Assembly (NCBI RefSeq): GCF_025907915.1
Contig: NZ_JAPAAF010000016.1
Coordinates: 23,765-87,764, forward strand
Source: Gaoshiqia sediminis
GTDB taxonomy: Bacteria > Bacteroidota > Bacteroidia > Bacteroidales > Prolixibacteraceae
Direction of reading: 5' to 3'
DNA: 64,000 bases
Below are positions 25,849 to 34,425 of the stretch, one piece after another. Position 1 is the first letter of the stretch, and every line of letters starts with the position of its first letter. Below the pieces are notes generated by a model. It worked only from the letters and a program-made list of their open reading frames with translations, was not told where the DNA came from and did not search any database. The translations under genes and the position numbers were made by a program.

Positions 25849-26158
25849 AAATATATTTGCAGCTGCCTTTGGTATTTTTTCAATCGTAGGAGTTCACTCG
25901 TCAGGAAACCCATTGAGAAATTCCAACTACTTTTGTGTTGGAAAAATGATGGCATCTTGGTGAATTATTGACTTTTGATTATTATATTGGGCTGTACTCG
26001 AAACGCATAATCGGTTGCAACAGAATTCACACCGGCTGTGATTAACAGAAAACAGCAGATCCTTCCTTTAGATGTTCGTTATTATATCTGTTCGGGACGG
26101 ATTTTTCGGATACACACCGTTGCATATGCTGAGCTCAAAATATACCAAACCGGACCTT
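25849..26158. other. Gap without a recognisable gene or element
   Basis: These 310 bases separate queF from the next plus-strand frame. I see no clear terminator, no TAnnTTTG box with a good -33 partner, and no conserved small frame. An ATG at 26126 in frame with the following gene could extend it. Confidence 0.4.
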
Positions 26159-26605
26159 ATGAACTATACCTTCCGACAGAAAATCCCCCGCGAATTAATG
26201 ACTGACGATTTACTTTCGCTGCTTGAACTGGAGCTGAACCAACGTCGGTATGGAACCGAACGGACCGGGGACCGGTTGCTTTTTAAACGAAAAATTTCAC
26301 CTGTTGCTTCGCGGTTTCAAATTTTAGTTGAATTGTTCCGGTCGCTTACTACCGGCCAGATCTATTTGGATGAGAATTCTCCCGGACTGTTAATTTGTTG
26401 CATTAGTTATCTAAAGCATATCGTGGTGTGCTGGGTGTTTGGGATTACAATTGGACTGATGTTTTCGTGGCTGAATGGTTTCTACTGGCTGGATTTTTTC
26501 AAAATTGCCAACCCAATTATCCTGTTATCGGTTTCTGTTGGCGTCTTGAACGGAAACGCCCGACTGAAACGGTTGGTCAGCCAGGCGATGGAAAAAATCA
26601 GTTAA
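26159..26605 (+). CDS. Hypothetical protein with two membrane segments
   Basis: From the ATG at 26159 it has 148 residues: a soluble N-terminal half of about 75 residues rich in charged residues and then two hydrophobic segments separated by a short loop (LICCISYLKHIVVCWVFGIT and PIILLSVSVGVLNG). I recognise no family. The start is uncertain (ATG at 26126 also fits). It stands alone, convergent with the YkoF-like gene, whose stop is two bases away. Confidence 0.6.
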   Translation: MNYTFRQKIPRELMTDDLLSLLELELNQRRYGTERTGDRLLFKRKISPVASRFQILVELFRSLTTGQIYLDENSPGLLICCISYLKHIVVCWVFGITIGLMFSWLNGFYWLDFFKIANPIILLSVSVGVLNGNARLKRLVSQAMEKIS

Positions 26606-26607
26606 GA

Positions 26608-26859
26608 TCAACCAATTTTAAGCGCACATGCATTTGCAATTTTCAGGTTAAACACCGAGGGGTATTGCTTCATCATGGTTTTCATGTGGCTGTTTACCAA
26701 GGTCATTACCGACTCGTAGTCGCCCGAAAGTAAGGTGCTCATGGTTCCAACTTCCACCCGGATGCCCGATTGGTTTTTTAAGAGCTCCAGCAGTTCCAGC
26801 ACCGGCTTATCATACTGATCGATCAGTGCGTAATAGCTTATTTCAACAGTAATTTGCAT
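26608..26859 (-). CDS. YkoF-like / thiamine-precursor-binding family small protein
   Basis: The 83-residue protein is one alpha-beta repeat resembling half of YkoF: an N-terminal strand VEISYYALID, then VEVGTMSTLLSGDYESVM, the segment that lines the ligand pocket in YkoF, then a final strand. YkoF and its relatives bind thiamine or hydroxymethylpyrimidine; binding here is inferred. Its start overlaps the stop of the methyltransferase gene by one base (TGATG). Confidence 0.7.
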   Translation of the reverse strand: MQITVEISYYALIDQYDKPVLELLELLKNQSGIRVEVGTMSTLLSGDYESVMTLVNSHMKTMMKQYPSVFNLKIANACALKIG

Positions 26860-27506
26860 CAGTTTCGTTTTTGTACGGCGGCGGCCAGAAAAACACCAGG
26901 CGCCGTGTGTTTTTCATCTGTTTCATCCAATAGTCTGAAATCGGCAGATAAGTGTACGCACTCCAAAACGGTTGGTTCGCCGATTTTCAGTAAGTGTTTG
27001 GTCAACTGGTCGCTTGTCATGAAATCGCCATGTTGGAACACCGGATCGTGGTGCTTGGTTTTGCCGAGTGTGGATGCGGCATTCAGACAACCGGTAATCA
27101 GCCAGCCACCGGGTTTCAGTACACGTTTTATCTCGGAAAAGGCCTTTTCCACATCACCGCAAAACTCCAGTGCTGTAATGACGGCCACTTGGTCGAATGT
27201 GCAGTCTGCAAAGGGCAGCTGCCTGACGTCGGCTGTCATGAACCGAACGTTAGGCAGGGCTTTTTCTTTTGCCAAATTCATCATCTCGTCGGCCACGTCG
27301 GTTGCCGTAACGCGGAAATCAAGCTCGCTGAAAAACGCGGTCCAGTGGCCCGTTCCGCAGCCAATTTCCAACATTTCGCCCGGCGTAACCGGCTCCAGCA
27401 ATTGGCGGATAGCTTGTTTTTCCAACTCATCAATAGCGCGGCCTTGCTCACTCTGGTAGTAAGCATCATAGGCCTGCGCAATATTTTTTTCAGCAAAAAT
27501 GTTCAT
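26859..27506 (-). CDS. Class I SAM-dependent methyltransferase
   Basis: The 215-residue protein has motif I MLEIGCGTGHW (about 45-55), the acidic end of strand 2 (VTATDVADEMM), motif II in MTADVRQLPF, and VLKPGGWLITG. It belongs to the broad UbiE-like group; the substrate is unknown. It is translationally coupled to the YkoF-like gene, so the substrate could be linked to a thiamine-type ligand (weak inference). Confidence 0.88.
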   Translation of the reverse strand: MNIFAEKNIAQAYDAYYQSEQGRAIDELEKQAIRQLLEPVTPGEMLEIGCGTGHWTAFFSELDFRVTATDVADEMMNLAKEKALPNVRFMTADVRQLPFADCTFDQVAVITALEFCGDVEKAFSEIKRVLKPGGWLITGCLNAASTLGKTKHHDPVFQHGDFMTSDQLTKHLLKIGEPTVLECVHLSADFRLLDETDEKHTAPGVFLAAAVQKRN

Positions 27507-27510
27507 GAAG

Positions 27511-27625
27511 AAGTTTCAAGTTCCAGGTTCCAAGTTTCAAGTTGTCCACTGCCAAGTGATCGGTCATCAATCTCCATAAATGACAATTAATGACCGGATG
27601 ACCGGTTCTCCAGCGATCATTCACC
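27511..27625. repeat. Degenerate TTTCAAG / AATGAC intergenic repeat, copy 1
   Basis: The gap holds repeated short units related to AAGTTTCAAG and CCAGGTTCC (27511-27543), then GTTGTCCACTG, then AATGAC-type units (27579-27605). The gap at 29366-29456 has the same order of parts. See the separate finding. Confidence 0.5.
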
Positions 27626-27652
27626 AATTTCAAATCTTCGGCGACTGGATTG

Positions 27653-28555
27653 CTATGCTTCCAATCCGATGATGGCCGAGGTTTCGTGCGTTGCGCCGGG
27701 CGCCAGGCAGATCAGGTTGTTGAAAGCATTTACAGCTTCCACGCAAACAAAGCTTTCGTAGCCATCATCCGGAAGATCCCCAATAGTGGCGCAAGCTTCT
27801 TTCCCGGGGTTCCACACGGTCGTAACCTTGCTGCCGGTTTTCTCCACCAGGATGCGGCGCCGGAAAACCGGATCAGAAATCACAACGGCTGCTTCTGTAT
27901 CCAGATAATGACGGGTCAATGCTTCGCGAATATGCAGTACTGCTTCTTCCTGCACTTCATTTCCCGGGTTAAGCTGGTTGTAATAGGTGGTTCCCTGCAA
28001 TCCTTCAATGCCAATATTTTCGATCCCGGACAGGTAAAAGTACGTGTGCAGGGCGCTGCCAAACTCAAAGGATTCGTTGGAGGTGTTGGTCACTTTGAGT
28101 AAGACATTCAATTTGGAACCAACGGTAATGTCCAGCTCGGCTTCGAAATCAAAAGGCCAGTAATTTTTGGTTTCTTCGGAAGAGGACAGTTGCAGCCTGA
28201 CGCGGGTTTCACCGGTTGGCGTGGTAGCGGTTTCTGCTACGTTCCAATACATCAGGCGGGCAAAGCCGTGTTGTGGTTTTTGTGGGTCGCTTTTGTGGGG
28301 GCCAAACCAGGGAAAGCAAACGGGGATGCCGCCGCGGATGGGTTTCCCCACTTCGAACATACTATCGGGGCTCATCCACAGCAAATCCATTGTTTTGTGC
28401 GGACGGAAACTGGTTACATGTCCGCCGTACAAGCAAATGTCGGCATCGGCATATTTGTTCGAAATAGTGAGGAAAACCAAATCGTTTTCCAGCTCGGCAA
28501 AGCCAACTTCGCCTTCAATGCTGAATTTTTCATCGAGAGTATCCAAATCAATCAT
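27653..28555 (-). CDS. D-hexose-6-phosphate mutarotase (aldose 1-epimerase fold)
   Basis: From the ATG at 28555 it has 300 residues. Family features are GGHVTSFRP, GIPVCFPWFGPH, QHGFARLMYW with the catalytic His, ALHTYF, and VCVEAVNAFN with the catalytic Glu region. These proteins interconvert alpha and beta anomers of hexose 6-phosphates such as glucose 6-phosphate, which would link to the glycogen block. The 22-codon upstream extension from a GTG lacks similarity and was dropped. Confidence 0.9.
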   Translation of the reverse strand: MIDLDTLDEKFSIEGEVGFAELENDLVFLTISNKYADADICLYGGHVTSFRPHKTMDLLWMSPDSMFEVGKPIRGGIPVCFPWFGPHKSDPQKPQHGFARLMYWNVAETATTPTGETRVRLQLSSSEETKNYWPFDFEAELDITVGSKLNVLLKVTNTSNESFEFGSALHTYFYLSGIENIGIEGLQGTTYYNQLNPGNEVQEEAVLHIREALTRHYLDTEAAVVISDPVFRRRILVEKTGSKVTTVWNPGKEACATIGDLPDDGYESFVCVEAVNAFNNLICLAPGATHETSAIIGLEA

Positions 28556-28691
28556 GGCATTTTTTTTATAATTTGTTTTTTCTGAATTGTTTTCAGGAAA
28601 GTATATAAGTTTAAAGTTCACAGGTACATAAGCGTGAGAATGAAATCAATCCACTAACTTATGAACATATGGACTCATGCACTTGTATATT

Positions 28692-29360
28692 TCAATACAT
28701 TTCATTGAACTTTGTTTTCACGATTTCTTTTACTTCGTTCATATCCACCGGGCGCCCCAATTCGCGTTCGAGCGAAGTGACCCCATAAGTGAGGAACCCG
28801 CAGGGATTGATGTAGTTGAAGTAGCGCATGTCGGTATTCACGTTCAGTGCAAAACCGTGCATGGTTACGTAGCGGCTCACGCGCACGCCGATCGCACAAA
28901 TTTTCCGGGCTTTGGCCGGAATGTTGGCATCAAGCCAAACGCCTGTTGCGCCTTCCTTGCGTCCGCCGGTCAGTCCGTAATGAGCAAGCGTGGCAATGAT
29001 GGCGTCTTCCATTTTTTCGATGTATTCGCGCACTCCGATGTGGTAATATTCCAGGTCGATGATGGGATAGCCCACCAGTTGGCCGGGACCGTGGTAAGTA
29101 ATGTCGCCGCCCCGGTTTATTTTATAGAAGGTGGCTTCAATCTTTTTCAAAAATTCGCCGTGAACCAACAGGTTGTGTTCGTCACCGCTTTTCCCAAGTG
29201 TATAAACATGCGGGTGCTCCACCAGCAGAAAGCGGTTCATTTCTGTAGGAGCCTTTTTTTCTTTTTTGTCGTTTTGCACCGCGGCCAGAATTTCTTCCTG
29301 GTAGTCCCAGCATTCCTGATAGTCTTTCAGACCAACATCTTCGTAATTAAAATGTGCCAT
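28692..29360 (-). CDS. lipB: Octanoyl-[acyl carrier protein] transferase
   Basis: The 222-residue enzyme shows HVYTLGKSGDEHNLL, RGGDITYHGPGQLVGYPI, the catalytic Lys in ARKICAIGVRVS, and the catalytic Cys in NPCGFLTYGVTS. It moves octanoate from ACP to lipoyl domains, the first step of de novo lipoylation. lipA is not in the window. It is followed on the same strand by the mutarotase gene after 136 bases. Confidence 0.96.
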   Translation of the reverse strand: MAHFNYEDVGLKDYQECWDYQEEILAAVQNDKKEKKAPTEMNRFLLVEHPHVYTLGKSGDEHNLLVHGEFLKKIEATFYKINRGGDITYHGPGQLVGYPIIDLEYYHIGVREYIEKMEDAIIATLAHYGLTGGRKEGATGVWLDANIPAKARKICAIGVRVSRYVTMHGFALNVNTDMRYFNYINPCGFLTYGVTSLERELGRPVDMNEVKEIVKTKFNEMY

Positions 29361-29365
29361 TCGCT

Positions 29366-29456
29366 AAGTTTCAAATTTCAAGTTTCGGGTTGTCGGTTAT
29401 CCATTTCCAACTGACAACAAATGACCGTCAATGACTCAATGACCAATCCTCTTTCA
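29366..29456. repeat. Degenerate TTTCAAG / AATGAC intergenic repeat, copy 2
   Basis: AAGTTTCAAATTTCAAG at 29366-29382, GTTGTC at 29390-29395 and AATGACNGTCAATGAC-type units at 29420-29443 repeat the plan seen at 27511-27625. It fills the gap between lipB and cmk. Confidence 0.5.
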
Positions 29457-30182
29457 TCATTCAATATTCACAACCCCTAAATTACGGATCACTTCCCGGG
29501 CTTTCTGCAGCGCCCAATCGAGTTGTTCGTCGCGGTTCAGGTAGGAATTGTCCAGGATCAGCGCATCGTCAGCTTTGCGAAGAGGACTGACTTCCCTGCC
29601 CGAGTCGATACGGTCGCGTTCTTCAACATTGTGCAGAATCTCTTCGAAACTCACCTGTTGACCTTTGCCAATCAGCTCATCGTAACGGCGTTGTGCCCGC
29701 ACTTCGGGGCTGGCCGTCATGAAAATTTTCAGCTCGGCTTCGGGAAAGACAGCTGTGCCAATATCGCGGCCATCCATCACGATGCCTTTGTTTTTACCCA
29801 TTGCCTGTTGTTGTTTTACCGTCGCCTCGCGTACCTCGCGGATGGTGGCCACCGGGCTCACGTGGGTGGAAACCGGCAACCGGCGGATTTCTTCTTCCAC
29901 GTTTTCACCGTTCAGGTAGGTCTCGTTTTGTCGGGAAGCCGGGTTTAGCCGGAACTCAATGGTAATTTCGGGAAGCCGGGCTATTAATTCAGGTTCGTTT
30001 ACCTGTCCGTTTGCTGCCAGCCCGTTTTTCAGGGCAAACAGGGTTACGGCGCGGTACATGGCGCCGCTGTCCAGGTAGATGTATCCCAATGCTTTGGCCA
30101 GTTCTTTGGCCACGGTACTTTTTCCGCAGGAAGAATGCCCGTCGATGGCAATCACTATTTTTGGGTTCGTCGTCTCATTCAT
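29457..30182 (-). CDS. cmk: Cytidylate kinase
   Basis: The 241-residue enzyme has the P-loop [10 protein letters not shown] (about 14-23), [11 protein letters not shown], and [19 protein letters not shown] followed by RRYDEL in the lid. It phosphorylates CMP and dCMP. It lies 88 bases downstream of porQ on the same strand, an arrangement common in Bacteroidota. Confidence 0.96.
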   Translation of the reverse strand: MNETTNPKIVIAIDGHSSCGKSTVAKELAKALGYIYLDSGAMYRAVTLFALKNGLAANGQVNEPELIARLPEITIEFRLNPASRQNETYLNGENVEEEIRRLPVSTHVSPVATIREVREATVKQQQAMGKNKGIVMDGRDIGTAVFPEAELKIFMTASPEVRAQRRYDELIGKGQQVSFEEILHNVEERDRIDSGREVSPLRKADDALILDNSYLNRDEQLDWALQKAREVIRNLGVVNIE

Positions 30183-30270
30183 GTCAACAAATATATTGTT
30201 TTTGATCGTAACCCGCCCGTTTTTTGGGAATCAGCTGGCAGAAACGTCCGGTTAACCCGTTGGTGGTTTA

Positions 30271-31290
30271 CTAATAGCCGGTTCCCAGCCGGATAGCCAC
30301 CGAAATGTGGTTGCTGGAGGCGGCGAGGTGATAGCGTGCCGAACCGTAATCGAAATGAAAACGGTTGATTTTGAAGCCGAAACCCCAGGAGAAGCCCACG
30401 GTGGAGGCCTTGTCGTCAAACATCAGTTCCTGGCGGCGCTGATAGTTGTACCCGGCGCGGACGGTGAAGTTTTCCGAAGCAAGCAGCTCTACTCCCAGAA
30501 GAAGGTGCCGCAGAAATAGCTTTCCAAATCCCTCTTCTTCCGAAATGGTTTTTGTTGCTGTTTCGTTTTCGTCAGGCTGCGAAAGGTTCCAGCGCTGCAA
30601 GTGTTGCAGGGTGGCCGACAGCCGCAGCGGCGCATGGGCCAGTCGTTTCGAAAAGCCCAGCTGCAGATCGAAAGGGAGGCTTTCCCGCTGTCCGTTTTCG
30701 TAGTAAGTAGTAAGTTGGGCGCCGATGTTCCGGATGACCAGGGCATAGTTGGTCAGCTGGTCCCGGCTGGCATAATTTAACCCCAAGTCGGCGGCCAGGC
30801 CAACCGATTGGTACGATTCGAAGGACGACAGGATGGGTTTTAGCGTAGCGCCCACCTGCCACCTGCCATACCTTTTTGCCCAGTTCAGGTTTAGCGAATA
30901 TTCAGCAGCTGTAAAAGTGCCTTCTTTTTGTCCGGTGGCACTGGCCTGAATAAATTCGCCGTAGTTGATGTAGTGAACGCCCACACCCAGGGTTCCTTTT
31001 TCCTTCAAATTATGGGCAAAAGCAGCATAACCGTAATTGATCCCGCTGAAGTAAGCCACATAGTTCATCAACAGTTTGTTGTGCATAGTTGGGGCAAGCA
31101 GCGCCGGATTGTTGTAAGCCACGTTCAGGTCGGTGGAGTCGTTGATGGCAATTTGGTTGCCTCCAAGCGCCGCCATGCGGGCCGAGTTCACCAGGTTGAG
31201 GAATTCGTAGGTCGATTCTCCGCCAATTTGCGCTGTGGCTTCCGTGGTCGTTATCAGTGAAACAAATAAAATGAGGTAGATGAGCTTCAT
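30271..31290 (-). CDS. porQ: Type IX secretion system protein PorQ
   Basis: From the ATG at 31290 it has 339 residues: a signal peptide (KLIYLILFVSLITTTEATAQ) and then an outer-membrane beta-barrel beginning YEFLNLVNSARMAALGG, the hallmark of PorQ. PorQ is an outer-membrane part of type IX secretion and gliding machinery. Its presence implies that the cell exports proteins with T9SS C-terminal signals, although none are evident in this window. cmk follows downstream. Confidence 0.9.
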   Translation of the reverse strand: MKLIYLILFVSLITTTEATAQIGGESTYEFLNLVNSARMAALGGNQIAINDSTDLNVAYNNPALLAPTMHNKLLMNYVAYFSGINYGYAAFAHNLKEKGTLGVGVHYINYGEFIQASATGQKEGTFTAAEYSLNLNWAKRYGRWQVGATLKPILSSFESYQSVGLAADLGLNYASRDQLTNYALVIRNIGAQLTTYYENGQRESLPFDLQLGFSKRLAHAPLRLSATLQHLQRWNLSQPDENETATKTISEEEGFGKLFLRHLLLGVELLASENFTVRAGYNYQRRQELMFDDKASTVGFSWGFGFKINRFHFDYGSARYHLAASSNHISVAIRLGTGY

Positions 31291-31423
31291 GCTGCAAAAA
31301 TCCACTTTTATTGGGCTCCCAAAGTTATGGGTTTATTTCAATCCCAAAAGCGCTTTTTGGGTGCGGTGATATTCAAATCGCCGGTTATTTCCGGCAGCAA
31401 AAATCTGAATAACCAATGACTAA

Positions 31424-31927
31424 TTACCACTCCATCTTTGTAAGCTCGCTGGTAATGGAGAAGACGATGGGGCAAACTTCGCAGTTTTTTTGGGTCAGGT
31501 TCAGGATTTGGTAGAAGCGGTTGCGGTCGGTATGCGGATATTCGCGGCAGGCGCGCGGCCGGTTTTCATACACACAGCAATAGTTGTCGGCCATCAAAAA
31601 CGGGCAGGGCGTTTGCTGAAAAACGTAATCGTGGTCTTCATCCACATACAAGTAACGGCCAATAAAATCGGCTGGTTTCATTTTCTGGCTTTTGGCCAGG
31701 CGTTCGGCATCCTTGTCCGTCACAATCGGGCTGATGGTGGAGCAGCAGTTGGCGCAATCCAAACAGTCGAACTGTTCAAACGCTTCCCGGTGCAGGCGGT
31801 GGACCACATCATCCAGGTTTTTCGGCTTTTTCTTTTTCAGTTTTTGAAACAAAGCAGAGAACTCCTGCTTGCGGTTGGCCGTCATGGCTTTTAGTTCGTC
31901 AGGTTTGAAATACCGGATAGTCTCCAT
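31424..31927 (-). CDS. YkgJ-type cysteine-cluster protein
   Basis: The 167-residue protein has the conserved Cys set of this family: CLDCANCC (about 55-62), PCPF with DNYCCVYENRPRACREYP, and CEVCP near the end. The family is thought to bind zinc or iron; no activity is proven. It overlaps the end of the DMT transporter gene by 29 bases, so both come from one transcript. Confidence 0.88.
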   Translation of the reverse strand: METIRYFKPDELKAMTANRKQEFSALFQKLKKKKPKNLDDVVHRLHREAFEQFDCLDCANCCSTISPIVTDKDAERLAKSQKMKPADFIGRYLYVDEDHDYVFQQTPCPFLMADNYCCVYENRPRACREYPHTDRNRFYQILNLTQKNCEVCPIVFSITSELTKMEW

Positions 31928-32816
31928 TTTTGCGTTTTCTTCGTTTCAACTGTGCCAGAAACAGGCCGGCAATTACGACGGTTACCCCAATAATCTTTTG
32001 CGCATTAATCTCATCCCCTAAAATGAAATAGGAAAAAATGACCACGAACACCGGCATCACGTTGATGAACATGTTCGACTTGTTGATGCCAAGGTGGCGA
32101 ATGCTGTACGTGAAAAAGATGAATCCCAGAATAGAAGCGAAAATGGCCAGCTTAACAATGGCGCCAAATGCTTCGGGATGGAAAGGGGTTTGAAAGGTCT
32201 TTTCGGCTTCGAAAACCGACCAGAAGGGCAGAAACATGAACGAGCCAAACAGGTTTTGGTAACTGATAATGGTGTAACCGTTATAGTGGTTTGTCAGGCG
32301 TTTCAGTAGAATGGCATACCCGATGGTTGACAACACAGCCACAAATTCGAGCGACACTCCCAACGGCGACGCCGTGAACCCCAGCGTGCGGTCGAACACT
32401 ACCAGCGACACGCCTAAAAATGAAATGGTCAGGCCGGCAAAGTTGGCCCAGCTGATTTTTTCCTTGTGAAAATACCAGGCGGCCATTGGGGTGAACAGCG
32501 GAATGGTTGCTACAATCACCGAAGCAACTGTTGGCGACACATATTTCAGCCCGTAACTTTCGCCCATAAAGTACAGGAACGGCTCGAAAAACGAAAGCAG
32601 CACCATCAATCCAAAATCACTCTTTTTCAATGGTTGCAGCTTGCCAATCAATTTGGCGAAAACGAACATGATGGCTGTTGACAGCGACAGCCGGAAAAGC
32701 ACCACCGTCATGGGGTCGTAGGCTTTGTAGGCCACTTTGAACCACACGAAGGAAAAGCTCCAGAAGAACATGGCCAGCAGCGCTGCCCCGTAGTATTGAG
32801 TGGTTTTGTTTTTCAT
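31899..32816 (-). CDS. DMT-superfamily transporter with two EamA domains
   Basis: The 305-residue protein has ten membrane segments as two EamA repeats, with FWSFSFVWFKVAYK near the start, SPTVASVIVATIPLF at the end of repeat one, and LGINKSNMFINVMPVF in repeat two. Members export amino acids or metabolites; the substrate is not evident. A palindromic element lies about 95 bases upstream of the ATG. Confidence 0.9.
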   Translation of the reverse strand: MKNKTTQYYGAALLAMFFWSFSFVWFKVAYKAYDPMTVVLFRLSLSTAIMFVFAKLIGKLQPLKKSDFGLMVLLSFFEPFLYFMGESYGLKYVSPTVASVIVATIPLFTPMAAWYFHKEKISWANFAGLTISFLGVSLVVFDRTLGFTASPLGVSLEFVAVLSTIGYAILLKRLTNHYNGYTIISYQNLFGSFMFLPFWSVFEAEKTFQTPFHPEAFGAIVKLAIFASILGFIFFTYSIRHLGINKSNMFINVMPVFVVIFSYFILGDEINAQKIIGVTVVIAGLFLAQLKRRKRKNGDYPVFQT

Positions 32817-32910
32817 TTTCCCCAGGTAATTTCGAGGGGCAAAAGTAGGGATAAATCTGCTGTCAAAAAATATATTTTACCGGCTGAATTTTGGGCATTC
32901 ACCACGAAAA

Positions 32911-33052
32911 AGAAACTGTTTAAAATTTAAAGTCACGCCCAAAATCAAAAAATTTACCCCGCCTCTGAAGGGTGATTTTTTGATTTTTCGGGCTCCCTCT
33001 AGGGTCCGGGGTAATCCGAAAAATCAAAATGAGCAAAATTTAAACAGTTTCT
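32911..33052. mobile_element. 142-base palindromic MITE-like element
   Basis: Terminal inverted repeats of 18 bases (32911-32928 and 33035-33052, one mismatch; AGAAACTGTTTAAAATTT at the left) bound an interior with further perfect inverted pairs: TTACCCCG/CGGGGTAA (32954-32961 with 33007-33014), a 14-base pair (32978-32991 with 33016-33029) and a competing 13-base pair (32942-32953 area with 32975-32987). It has no coding capacity. It lies between the DMT transporter promoter and the 3' end of the abl operon. Copy number elsewhere is unknown. Confidence 0.6.
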
Positions 33053-33154
33053 AAGTTACCGGTGGTCGTTTTTTTTTTTTGTTAGAAAGAAGAAACCCAC
33101 GCCAAGCCTGCAAGGATAGTCAGATCGTGAAATTTCCCAGGTTCATCCAGCGTG

Positions 33155-33376
33155 TCAGTCCAGGTCGATGAGAAGGGTGAAATAGGGCGCTTTTTCCTTA
33201 TTGCTGATCCAGTTTTTGCTGAGGAGCGAGTTGATATGTTGTTTGCCCCGGCGGTAACTCAAGCGGAGGTTCATCAAAATATCGCCCATCATACATTTTT
33301 CTTTTTCCTTTAACAGAAGGATGATGTCGCGCTCCGTGTCATTGTCAATTTTTTCCAGTTTAATTTTTTCTCTCAT
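33155..33376 (-). CDS. Small winged-helix-like protein, last gene of the abl operon
   Basis: The 73-residue protein is mostly helical, with an acidic-basic N-terminus and a likely helix-turn-helix (GDILMNLRLSYRRGKQHINS at about 32-51, then LLSKNWISN as a wing-like strand). DNA binding is inferred from this pattern only. It begins five bases after the stop of the Cys-rich small gene and so belongs to the kamA-ablB operon. It might regulate the operon. Confidence 0.65.
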   Translation of the reverse strand: MREKIKLEKIDNDTERDIILLLKEKEKCMMGDILMNLRLSYRRGKQHINSLLSKNWISNKEKAPYFTLLIDLD

Positions 33377-33381
33377 ACGTA

Positions 33382-33597
33382 TTATTGTTGTTGATATGGT
33401 GTGGCTGTTGCCGGAATGGCCTGTCCGGTTTCGGCCAGTTTAAATCGTTCGCAATTTTTCCAACCCTTTATTCCCCGGTTGCAGAACACATTTTTTATCA
33501 GGAAGGGCGAAATCTTTCCAATCAGGATTTCCTCTTGGTAAACCGGGCATTCGCCTGCATAGGGGCATAGCTTGCCCAAGTGTCTGAGTTCGTTCAT
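33382..33597 (-). CDS. Small four-cysteine protein coupled to ablB
   Basis: The 71-residue protein has four Cys in two groups: CPYAGECPVYQ (Cys11, Cys17) and FCNRGIKGWKNCERF (Cys39, Cys49), a plausible zinc or iron-sulfur site. I know this CP-x4-CPVY ... FCN-x-G-x2-GW-x-NC pattern from other small uncharacterised proteins, but not a function. Its ATG overlaps the ablB stop by four bases (ATGA), so it is translationally coupled. The tail after residue 55 is low-complexity. Confidence 0.75.
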   Translation of the reverse strand: MNELRHLGKLCPYAGECPVYQEEILIGKISPFLIKNVFCNRGIKGWKNCERFKLAETGQAIPATATPYQQQ

Positions 33598-34424
33598 AAC
33601 ATCAGGTTTTTATAAAATACAGTCATACTTTCAATCTGTCCCGAAATATTGGTATTGTTCTTCAGCAAGCCCGAATAATGATACCCTTGCTTAATGAAGG
33701 TTTTGTTCATGCCGGGATTGTTGAGGCGGGCAATGGTGTAAAGCGTTTTGAAAGAGAGCTTTGCCATGTCTTCTTCCATTGTTTCGAGCAGCAGGCCGGC
33801 CAGGTTTTGTCCCCGGTATTCGGGCAGTACGGCAAAATCGGTCATTTCGGCATTTCCGGCATCGCGGTCCAGTTCGGCCGACGACAAGCCAATCAGCCTT
33901 TCACCATCCCAAACACCGTAATAGATTACCGTTCCTTCGTCCATGGTTTGTTTCAGGTAGGCTGCATCGGTGATGGGGAAGGGGTACGTTTTAAATACCT
34001 GGCGGTACAATGCTGCCATTTCCCCTGTTTGTTCCGGGTTCATGATGCCCGTGCTGAGTTTGTTCGCCTTGGAAACGCCATTCCCGTTTGGCCACGAAAG
34101 TAAACCGGCCAGGACTGACAGGGCTTCCGTTGGTATTGTCATCCGGGCTGTGTCCATGTATTTCGCCATAAAAAACATGCCTTCCACCCCATCAAAAAAG
34201 CCGGGAATATAGGCTTCCGGCTGATACCCGTTTTGCAGAAAGAGCGGCTGTGCCGAAGCCGGGACTTTTGCGATGATTTTGCCATAGCCGTTTTCACAGG
34301 CCATTTCATCCAGCCGGGGAAGGAGGCCGTTGCCATCTTCCTCCCGGTATTTCAGCAGATAAATCCGGTTGTTGTCTTTCCCATGTTGGATGCAGCTTTT
34401 ACCAATATAGTCTATCCGATCCAT
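33594..34424 (-). CDS. ablB: Beta-lysine N-acetyltransferase
   Basis: From the ATG at 34424, one base after the kamA stop, it has 276 residues. The C-terminal half is a GNAT domain with DFAVLPEYRGQNLAGLLLETME (acetyl-CoA loop) and YTIARLNNPGMNKTFIKQGY; the N-terminal half is the extra domain typical of AblB. It acetylates the epsilon-amino group of beta-lysine, giving the compatible solute N-epsilon-acetyl-beta-lysine. The operon partner kamA makes the beta-lysine. Confidence 0.92.
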   Translation of the reverse strand: MDRIDYIGKSCIQHGKDNNRIYLLKYREEDGNGLLPRLDEMACENGYGKIIAKVPASAQPLFLQNGYQPEAYIPGFFDGVEGMFFMAKYMDTARMTIPTEALSVLAGLLSWPNGNGVSKANKLSTGIMNPEQTGEMAALYRQVFKTYPFPITDAAYLKQTMDEGTVIYYGVWDGERLIGLSSAELDRDAGNAEMTDFAVLPEYRGQNLAGLLLETMEEDMAKLSFKTLYTIARLNNPGMNKTFIKQGYHYSGLLKNNTNISGQIESMTVFYKNLML

Positions 34425-34425
34425 G

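Noticed and set aside
26994..27590. 198-residue plus-strand frame over the methyltransferase
   Set aside because: Antisense shadow of a well-recognised methyltransferase.
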